A program made the translations under genes and the position numbers. From assembly GCA_019059635.1 (NCBI GenBank), contig JAGVRJ010000001.1:1922001-1986000 (forward strand): a stretch of 64,000 nt of DNA, read 5' to 3'. The notes beneath the pieces were generated by a model. It saw only the letters and a program-made list of their open reading frames with translations. It ran no database searches and was not told the DNA's origin. Positions 55,664 to 64,000 of this stretch are shown here, one piece after another (positions within the stretch are counted from its first letter, which is position 1; each line of letters starts with the position of its first letter). Source of the stretch: Proales similis. Its lineage: Eukaryota; Rotifera; Eurotatoria; Ploima; Proalidae.

Positions 55664-57336
55664 CTTTCTTCGAATTGTCTTCTAGACTCAATGATTATTG
55701 TTGCTTTCGTATTAGGCAAATTATTTTATGAGCAAATTGTCTCCTATATAACCCACTCACACACAAAATCACGTTTTTAGGGCAATGAGAAAGAGGAGAT
55801 GGCAAAAAGGAGCATAGTCCAATGTTAGCGCATAATTTAAAGACGGGCCATATTGCAAATAAGGCGATAGTTGAGCGGGCCGTCGGAGCCGTTTCAACGG
55901 AGGCAAACTAAATTATGTCTAGGCCTCATTGGCTATCGATGGAATGCTCGGCTTCATGTGTGCTTCGTTTATGCGGCCTGTATGGATACGATATCGGTGC
56001 ATGCTATTCGAGTTCGTCAACTTGCTCGTTGTCGAGCTTTGGGTAGAGTTGGCCAAGTGCTCAACTCTATTTGAGGCTGGCTCGATGATTTGATGGCGTA
56101 GAGATGAAGCTTTTACAATTATCCGATTTAGGAGAATTGACATTGTCCGATCGGGTTGTATTTCGATATTTTAGTCGGACGCCAAAAAGAGCCCGTACGC
56201 CCGGGTGCGACTAGACACACGAGCCGCCCTATTCGGGGCATAATTCGAAAAGGGCGAAACAGGCTCCGTTAACGAGCAGCGTGAATAATGCAATTGCTGG
56301 CTCTGAATGCAGTTGAAAGGACACTAATGGCCAGAAACGAAATCAAGAACGCGAGAATTAAAACAAAGCGAGAAAATTGAGAAGAGAGACGAGGTGAGCA
56401 AAGATTAAATCGATTCGTCCCTGAATGAAATCTGGCCCAAACCCGGCAAGCGTCAGTTGTAGAAACAAGTTGAACGGTCGGACAAACTCGTCTCTTTTCT
56501 CAGTCTGAATATGTAAGTGCCGTTTGTTCATTTGACTTGCGTTCTCTGGCGTTCAGGTGAATATTTAAAGGACCTTGAGCGCTCTGCAGACTTTTTCAAT
56601 TATCGCCGTCGTATGCATTGTTCTATTTAGCACCAGCGGAACTGCACTGTTTTATTATCTGCTGCGTCTGAGGGCAATTAAGCAAGTCGAAAGTGAATCA
56701 TCGGCCAAAAATAATCAAACACTTGACCCAGCCGCCCTAGTAAACACAGAACAAGCGAAAGCAAGGCCCGGGCAGTTGATTGTGGCGCACAAGTGCGTAG
56801 ATGCAAACCGAGAGCTCAAACATGCAAGGGAGCAATCTCTTTGCGAGTCTGTCTCTTGGCAGCGAGCTCGCCCGATTTGAAACTGAATTCATAAAGAATC
56901 GCCCCCATCTCAGTGTCATCTGACTTTTTAACCTAAATTAAAAGAAATAAAGCCGCCCACGCAAAACAAGCAATTTCAACTTCAAAACATTTATCTTCTA
57001 ATCTGATTAGAGCCAAGTAAAAAGCGAGTGCGAACGATGCAAAATACTAGGTGAGTCCACTCGCAACTAAAAATGAGCTCATTTAACAAGTGTGTTTTGA
57101 CAATCGTGGAAAATAAAATTAAGCATTTAAATGTAAAACTAGGAAGAGGACGACAAATAAAAAAAGGGTCTGGACGGGTCAATGCTAAAACAGAAGTAGG
57201 AAAGTGATGAAAATTAAAAAAGAAAGAAAAGAAAACTAAACGCTTCAACTAGATTTTTATGTTTTTCTTAAAAGAGAGACGGTAAAAGCTAAACAAGAAA
57301 TAAAAGACCCAATCGATCGAGCTTTTTGATAAGATA
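55664..57336. other. 1.7-kb region between SLC2 copies 3 and 4
   Basis: Contains the promoter of copy 3 (TATATAA near 55745-55751), sequence with no sign of SLC2 homology, one possible small plus-strand coding exon at about 56575-56880 listed separately, and the 3' UTR of copy 4, whose last 100 nt do not resemble those of copies 2 and 3. Confidence 0.5.
56575..56880 (+). CDS. possible small single-pass membrane protein exon (weak)
   Basis: An open frame of about 100 codons with a clear hydrophobic segment (FSIIAVVCIVLFSTSGTALF) followed by basic then polar residues. There is no in-frame ATG, so a 5' exon would be needed. A CTCTGCAG that could be a 3' splice site precedes the segment, and an AATAAA at 56946-56951 lies 66 nt after the stop. 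No family recognised. It may be chance. Confidence 0.25.
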   Translation: MSALQTFSIIAVVCIVLFSTSGTALFYYLLRLRAIKQVESESSAKNNQTLDPAALVNTEQAKARPGQLIVAHKCVDANRELKHAREQSLCESVSWQRARPI

Positions 57337-59347
57337 TCAAAATGCTGCCTTAATCTGCATAATGGTTCTACCCTTGGTCTCGGGCATTTTGGCAGCCAAA
57401 ATGACAAACGAGACAATGAGGACCACTGCGAACACAACGAACACGAACTGGTCGATCAGCTGCTGCACATACTCGAAGCCCAGAGTGAGCAGCAGGGAGC
57501 CGGTCCAGTTCATGAACACGCCGATCGACATGCCCGCCGAGCGAGCGCTGTGCTCAAACACCTCGGCGTTGTAGATGAACGGAATGACGCCTTTTCGGAT
57601 TGATGGCTCATTACTGAAGGAAGACGGAAGAGGCATCCAAGCCTACTCACCCATTCCGAGCGCATAGAAGCAGACGAATGCGACCACGCAGACCACGGCA
57701 ACGATCGGGAAAAAGCTCACTGCCTCCTTGGATCCACAAGTGAGCAGTCGAGGGAGGGCGGCGCAAGACGGTCGCTACTTACTGAGTATGTTCGCACCAC
57801 GGTGAGCAAGACGAGGATCAGAGTCATGCTGCCGATCGAGCCAAGGGCGAGGGTGCGTCGGCCGAGCGACTCGATCAGGATTATGGAAACCAGAGTGGCA
57901 AGGAAGTTGACCAGGCCAGTGCCCAGAATTGCGTACTGGATGTAGTCCTCGGGAACCTGGGCTTTCGAGAAGATGCCGAACGAGTAGAAGAAGATCTGAG
58001 CGGGAATGAGGTCAGCGAGTATTTAAATGGCACTAGATATGAAGAGAGAGACTTACTGCATTGATGCCGGAGAGCTGTTGGGCCACGTGCAGCACGATCG
58101 AAGTGACAAGGGGCCATCTGAACGAGCTGGAGCACAGTACACTGCAGAGGGAAATCGGTCTGGTTGATTGTTGTGAATCAATTTCTGCGCGAATACTCAA
58201 TAGTTCTTCTTCGATCTCGTCTGACTTTACAAATCTGCGCATTGCTTTAACAACAGGTTCAATCCGTTTCTTGTTTGCTAAAGGCGAAAAAAAATATTTT
58301 TACCTCTGCGAGCCGAAAATTCGTCGCTATATTTTAGAATCAAATTTCGAGGTGTCTCCGGGAAGAAAAACAAGAAAAGGAAAAACCAGATGAGACTTCC
58401 GAGACTAGGCCAACCAAGTAAAATGCTCCACAATGCCTCATTGCCCATGATCTGCTTGAGACCGAGCAGTTGCGACAAAAAGATTCCGAACGTGATCGAA
58501 ATAGACGGAAACACGCCCGTCTTGCCGCGCAGTGCAGCCGGCGAGATCTCGAGCAAATACGAAGGCACCATGGTGCACGCCATGCCGCCTTGAACGCCGA
58601 ACAGCATGCGCCCGATTATCAGACACAGGGGCGAGCTGACGTATCTGCTCACCACGGTCAGTACTCCGCCTGCGAAGCCGACTGCGAACTGAACCAGAAG
58701 CGAGCGCTTTCTGCCGATCATGTCCAGCAGCAGCTTCGAGATGAACACTCCCAGCATGCCGCCCAGCACGAAAATGGCGTTGAGCACCACCCACAACACG
58801 TTGTTGACTCTCTCCACCTTGGCTCTGCCTTCCTCCAGCAGCACCTTCTTCTCGGCCAAGCGAGCAGGCGCCCACTCGGTCAAGAAGTAGTCCGTGGTCA
58901 TATTGGCGATACCGGTTTTCTGTCTCAGCTCGGCCTCCTTCGCCTTCTTCTTCTCCATTATTTCCTTGCGTTTCTCTTTTGAGCCCCAGAAGTACTCGAA
59001 CTGGGCGTTCTTGAAGTCTTCTTGGCCCTTTTCGAGCAGAGTCTTGTTTCCTTCCCACCACTGCTTGCCTTCCCAGTACGGCTTGAAGAGGAAGAGGTCG
59101 TTCTTGGTGAAGTTCTTGATCAGCTCCGAGGGCGCATTCATCGAGCCGATGTTGTAGCCGAACTGAAACGTCGCAGTCGAAATGAATATCGAGGATAGTA
59201 GAAGACACAAGGTCCACTTTATGTTTATTCGGAGTTGATTTTAGAATTATTTCGAACAGCGATGGTTCATTTTCTTGATCTTACCCTGTTTCCTTGGGAG
59301 CCATTCTTCACTCTTATGTCATAATAATTCGGACTTTTCTCATCCAT
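57337..59347 (-). CDS. SLC2 sugar transporter, copy 4
   Basis: Six exons from 5' to 3': 59347-59285, 59216-58304, 58244-58057, 57995-57783, 57726-57651, 57590-57337; 568 residues. Exon 1 (MDEKSPNYYDIRVKNGSQGN) and helix 1 (CLLLSSIFISTATFQFGYN) are unique. The next 750 bp, covering loop 1 through helix 4, match copy 3 almost base for base. Exon 3 has its own sequence (EEELLSIRAEIDSQQSTRP). I placed the start of exon 3 at 58244, not 58277, because the latter would need a 26-nt intron. The tail after MPETKG is also unique (RTIMQIKAAF). Loop 1 is about 115 residues as in copy 3. All transporter motifs are present. Confidence 0.92.
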
Positions 59348-59899
59348 CTTCAACTTTTTCGGCTTTAACTTTGAATTGTTGTCTTCAAATTAATTTGTTT
59401 CCGATCAATCACACCCTTCCCTTTTATATAATCGCTTGACGCGTGCAATTCGCAACGTAACAACATTGCGTGGGTGATCGTCCTCTCTCTTATGTGGTTC
59501 GCAATCGATGTGATCATTTGCCCATCACTCTGTCTTCGTTTTATTTTCATATCTTACAAATGGGAAGAGTTCTCTTGCGATTAGCGTTTTTATCTTCGTT
59601 TTCTTTTATACAATAATTGCATCGGACTCGGTACCGCCTAAGCTCAAGCAGTTTATGCTTTGTTATAATTTTATTTTGGTACGAACACGAGACGGATGGG
59701 CAAGAAGAAATTGTTTAAAAGTTAAAGGTAGAGCGAAAACAGTGTTTGATAGATCGAAGATCGATACGGGCGACCGGTTTGACCAAATTTACTTTGATTC
59801 GTTTTGATTTCACGAGAGCGGCAGCGATTTGTCGCCTTTATTTGAGAAAGTGATGTGAATCATCGGGCTTTTGCCGGTTGAAGCGGCGTGCTTGTTTGT
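59348..59899. other. promoter of SLC2 copy 4 and 3' flank of the SIDT gene
   Basis: Has TTTTATATAA near 59422-59431, a possible TATA element about 80 nt from the copy 4 ATG, and a minus-strand AATAAA at 59837-59842 that suits the SIDT gene. No GATA pair as in copies 1 and 2. Confidence 0.5.
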
Positions 59900-62800
59900 C
59901 TAGAAAACGTCGATTTCGTCTCGACGCTTCGTTATTATGCCGTCGTCGATTGTTAATAAAACGACAAAGTACATGAACATGCTGACCGCGGACAAAAAGT
60001 GCCACGCGTCGTGATGATCACTTTAAATCAAGCGCATTAGTTTTGCATGAGTTTTTCAAATTTTCAATTTACTTACTAGACGCGGAATAGGATGCACTCG
60101 CGGTTCGCCTCCTTAGATTCGGCCGGTTTTTTCTTAAGTTGAATTTTATTTAAACTAAGAGAGCAAAAGTGAGCGGTCTGGTTCCCTACCTCCCAGTGTT
60201 TGATTTCGATTGAGAAAAAATAGAGCGCCAACACCCACAAGACAGTGGACACGATCAGATTGGCCACGGTGATCACATGAAATCGTTCGCCTCTCACAAT
60301 CTGTTTGGAACAACGGGCCAAGCCGTCAGAAACCGACTAAGGGGTTCGGAGAGGTGAATTTGGACTCACCTTGTTGACAATGTACATGACAAAGTAGAGC
60401 ATGAAATTGCCGAGCAGAATGTTAAGCAGATGAGCGGAAAAGTGCGGCAGGTAGATTATGGCGTAGATGGCCCTGGTCAAGTGAATGGCACTTTATTAGC
60501 TGATTGAGGACGTGCGATCTACGCAAGTCGTGGTTACATGGATATGTTGAATGCGTTTGCGATCAAAAGCATCAGGAATCTGTCCGGGTATTGAGGGCGG
60601 CCGAAATGCTTCACGGAAAAGAGCTCTTTTCTCATTTTGCGCAATGATTCGATTGCTGCGAATCGGCGTCAAACTATGAGCTTAAGCCGAACTGGAAGCA
60701 CTGTTTTCTCTACTCACTTAGTTCGGGTCGCTGCATGTAATAGGCCATAAAACTGATGCAAGCGAAGAAGCAAATGTGAAACACCGAGTAGGAAATGACG
60801 AACCAGGCGTGTTTTTGTCCGTAGAACTAACCCAGGCGAGATGGAGCAACGAGGACCAAACGCAAGTTAGAGCTACTGAGGTTGATAACGGCGCCCAAAA
60901 GAGCTGCATACCACATCAATGACGTTGAGGAGAATGCAGAGGGCAAGGAAGAGAAAGACTTTCTGCGAGCTGGGATGAATGTCCGGATGACGGCTTTGGT
61001 AGAGTTTGATGGTGCTGATCACACCGATCACGTAAATGAAGCTCGTGTCTGCAAATTTGTGCGTTTTAATTAGCAAAAGAACAGAAGAATAGACCGAGCA
61101 TGAATGTTACCGAACTGAAAGTTGTTGTAGCTAGGACAAATGTGGTAGCATGCGCTCAGTATTCCCTCCATGATTATGCCGATGCCCATTGTGTAGAAAA
61201 GGCCAAAGTGCTGCGGGATCCCGTAATTCTTGCGAGCGGACCGCTTATTATTATATTGCTTAAAATCGAATTTTTGTTTTGTTCGCTTACGTTTATGACT
61301 TTTGGATATCGCTTCCTCATGTAAGAGTAAGAGTAGGACCTAAGTGATGGCAAGGTTTTGGAGTCTGGACTTGCTGGTATGCAATTGGCAGTTACCTTTT
61401 CTTGACCACAAATATGAACATGACGCCGAGCAGAATGTAGCCAATGTTGCTGAATACATTGTTGAAGGCCACAAACGGGCCTGATTTGACCATGCACAAA
61501 AAGTTAAAGTAGCAAGAGTCCTCGTCGCCCGTTTTGTTCAATTGCTGTCAAGTCAAGTTAGTTTTGAGACAAGAACTGGACTCCGAGTTGCAAGTGTCGC
61601 TTACCGTCTGATAAAGTAAAATGAGTTGAATGACCGGAAGAACGTAGAATGTCGCAATTGCCATTATTAGACGCGGATAGTTCATCATTTTTTGTTCCAG
61701 AGTGCGACGGTGTTTTAAGGCCAAGTCAGCAACTTTTAGTCCACTCTGCGTTGCAAGTCGAGTAAAGGAGTGTTGAGCAAGCTCGAAAGAAGAAAACTCG
61801 ACGAGGACTTACTCTGCTGCGATTTTGCGCCAGACGCGGAGCGCAGTCGCAAGAGGCGCGAACAAACAGGCCGTTGTTTGTGTAGCCACTTTGCGAGCTG
61901 GTTTTTATCGAGCACAGTTCGTGGGACGTCGACGTGTAACGATCCTCTTCGGGCAACGAGCCGTGCTCGCTGGCTCGCTCTGACTGCTGCTCGTCCATTT
62001 CTTGACGCTTCACCAACTTGGTCGGCAAACTGAGGCTTGTTTCTTCTTTCAGAATATCGGTGGGCGCGTGTCGCCGAATGAGAGGAGCCAAGCGTCTTTC
62101 ACTAAACAAAGCTAGAAGCAAGAAGAAGCCGAAATGGGTGAATGTCTGATACCTGTAGGGCTCGATTAGACATAGCAGTGGAAATAGGAAGCAAGAGACG
62201 ACAAGAAAAACGGCCAGAGTGATCGCATAGTAAATGTTTAAAGTTGAACTTTCGTGGCCAGGCAATGTCTGCACAGTGATCGACTTTGTTCGAAGTGCAG
62301 AAGAACGCGAGCAGTTTGATGTCTCGCAGCAGTCTATGTCATCGGGATGTACGCTCATGACCACGTACATGTTTCCGCTGCTTGGACGCTATTTGAAATC
62401 GGCGTCAAACGCGTTCGTCGCTTTAGCTAAGCAAATTGCGCCTCACCTCCACGTTCATTGCAGCCAATTTGGTCATCGTCTGGTATTGGCCTTTGAAGTC
62501 AACTGTATGTTTGAGGTCGTAGATGGGGCACTAGGAAGCAGCAAAGACGGTCAAATTTAAATATAAAGAGAGCACATGTCGATGATTGAGTAGAGACCTC
62601 CATTCTTTGAATAGACACGGTCGTGCAGATTTTATCTTGAGAAGTGAATCGCAGCAGCGAGGAGCTGAGAGACATGTCGTACTTGAAAAACACGGGCGCC
62701 GACGGACTCACTTGGATGGTGGTCTGCATGTTGTCTCTAGAGAGTCAATTTGAAATAAATTTGAGTTGGACGCGAGCAAGACAATAAAGCAGATCGGCCA

Positions 62801-63436
62801 CCTTAAGGTGAACGAAAGGAAATAGTCGACTTGAAGCGCGTAATGTACAGGCTGCGGAGATGAGGTGTAAATGTCGATGAAGACTCGGCTCATTCCATTC
62901 TCGTCTTGATGCATGTAGGAAGGGCAGAGAATGCGACTCACATTCTGAAGCATGGCCGCCCTGTTAGTTTGCCATTTGCCAACGGTCAGACTCGATTGGT
63001 TGTTTCATAAAAAGCAGAACACTCACGTTTGCTTATTGGGCAGTTGGAGTGAAGTGAGACCTTTGCCTTGTCGTATGACAATGAACAATGGCGACTCGCT
63101 AGACGCGTCCGACCATGCGGTGACATTCAGAGTTCCGATCTTTTTAATATTTGAATGAATGCACTATGCGGCCATTCTAGTCCACATCCGCAATCTTACC
63201 GAGCTGGTGTAATTAAGCCGATAAATGTGCTCTGCCGACGAGCTGATGACATTGGTCACACGGTTGCCCAGGCCTAACTCCAACTCGCGAACGTCGGTTG
63301 TGCTCGCGCCAGACGCAGCATTCACGTGAAGGGAAAAAAGCTGAACGAAGCAGAATGAGCAACACTTTGGTCAGAGTGAGCCGGAAGAGAGAGAGAGAGA
63401 GTTTACCGTGATCAAACTGACGCCGAAAAGTATCAT
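59900..63436 (-). CDS. SID-1 / SIDT-family dsRNA and lipid transmembrane protein
   Basis: Many short exons, from ATG at 63436 to TAG at 59902-59900; borders are only partly resolved. The N-terminus ([18 protein letters not shown]) is a signal peptide, followed by a beta-rich ectodomain with sequons such as NYT and NVT. The end of the ectodomain has [21 protein letters not shown], which matches SIDT1/2. After the first helix comes a cytosolic loop, then motifs shared with SIDT2: [62 protein letters not shown] followed by [39 protein letters not shown], and [12 protein letters not shown] near the C-terminus. The conserved Ser/His/Asp set of the CREST hydrolase-like core (SACYH, DxSF, HDAWHFL) is present. 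SID-1 proteins take up double-stranded RNA in systemic RNAi; SIDT1/2 also handle cholesterol and lysosomal RNA. Complete as far as seen. Confidence 0.9.
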
Positions 63437-63530
63437 GACCGGGACATGAATCTCATCTAAGAGTGGAGCAATATGGTTGGTAATCGTCCGATGATGTACT
63501 TTATTCGTTTTTATTTTCCGATATCGTTTT

Positions 63531-63549
63531 CATCATCATCATCATCATC
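63531..63549 (+). repeat. (CAT)n microsatellite
   Basis: About six perfect CAT units upstream of the SIDT gene. Confidence 0.85.
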
Positions 63550-63745
63550 GTCATTATCATTATTTTGAGAAGATGATGAGGCTGCAAATGCTCAGGCCGC
63601 ATTCAAGCCGCTCTTGCGGCTCGTACAGCATTACATTATAATTTTGGTACGGGAAATTGAGCATAATTTGCCAGCATATCAGCTGTGCTGTTTCATTACA
63701 AAACCAAACTGAATGCAGAGGCAAAAATGAATGAAAGCAAGATAC

Positions 63746-63765
63746 AGAGAGAGAGAGAGAGAGAG
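63746..63765 (+). repeat. (GA)n microsatellite
   Basis: Perfect GA run of about ten units. Confidence 0.85.
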
Positions 63766-64000
63766 TGGAAGGGAAGCGGGCAAAAGTAGGAGTTTGATAG
63801 AGAAGAAGAAGACAGCCATGCAACGAGAGATAGAAAAGAGCGAGCAGAGGGTGCGAAATTCGTACAACTGCTTGGTTCAGTTAGTCTGAAATTTGGTCAA
63901 TTATGCGAACGAGCAGTCGTCTGTAAGACAAGCAAAAGCTGCGGACTAGGCCAATGCCGATTACGTAACATTTGCTGGCGTCTTGGCGCTTAATGCTCTT

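Larger units (their letters stand above)
63437..64000. other. region upstream of the SIDT gene
   Basis: Holds a (CAT)n run at 63531-63549 and a (GA)n run at 63746-63765. Minus-strand frames at 63560-63867 are low-complexity and unsupported. No gene seen to the window edge. Confidence 0.5.

Noticed and set aside
48391-59217. Long open frames in the second frame of SLC2 copies 2-4 (241, 279 and 259 residues) and on the opposite strand
   Set aside because: They overlap exon 2 of genuine transporters, arise from biased codon use, are conserved only because the DNA is, and match no family.
1-64000. Transposons, CRISPR arrays, operons or horizontally transferred bacterial genes
   Set aside because: No terminal repeats, integrase or transposase motifs, or spacer-repeat patterns were seen, and all recognised genes are typical of animals.

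Overview
This window is from a compact nuclear genome of an invertebrate animal. Evidence for this: spliced protein-coding genes with GT-AG introns mostly 50 to 80 nt long, AATAAA polyadenylation signals close to stop codons, and animal-specific families (rhodopsin-class GPCRs, a GPR156-like class C receptor, EMSY, TRIP12, ANKIB1, WDR44, TMEM198, SID-1/SIDT, SLC2 sugar transporters). No bacterial, CRISPR or transposon features were seen. The species cannot be named from sequence alone; a small-genome ecdysozoan or lophotrochozoan would fit. Where possible, exons were joined by hand on three criteria: splice sites, conserved intron length near 60 nt, and a reading frame that closes.

Layout. 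1-4662 (+ strand): the end of an unknown proline-rich protein, an SPFH/band-7 protein, an EMSY homologue and a 203-residue unknown protein. 4738-11603 (- strand): four tandem class A GPCR genes with identical internal exon lengths. 12179-14428 (-): a GABA-B/GPR156-type class C receptor without a ligand-binding domain. 15913-31623: TRIP12 (+), EIF2B1 (+), ANKIB1 (-), a divergent ETS factor (+) and WDR44 (+). 31766-35799 (-): a GT92 glycosyltransferase and mitochondrial MTO1. 35800-40349 is the largest gene-free stretch. 40350-44142 (+): TMEM198 and the RNA ligase RtcB. 44309-59347 (-): four SLC2 glucose-transporter-like genes, with PTCD3 and the glycine cleavage H protein between copies 2 and 3. 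59900-63436 (-): a SID-1/SIDT transmembrane gene.

The most interesting part is the SLC2 array. Copies 2, 3 and 4 share an almost identical body, introns included. Each has a different promoter, cytosolic N-terminus and first membrane helix, joined to the body at the same point just after helix 1. Copy 2 carries the 5' end of copy 1. This looks like a mosaic made by recent gene conversion or unequal exchange, with a very long first extracellular loop as an added oddity.

Most other genes are housekeeping functions: protein degradation (TRIP12, ANKIB1), translation control (EIF2B1), tRNA modification and ligation (MTO1, RtcB), mitochondrial translation (PTCD3), glycine catabolism (GCSH) and membrane trafficking (WDR44). 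No operon-like functional grouping is evident beyond the two tandem receptor and transporter families.
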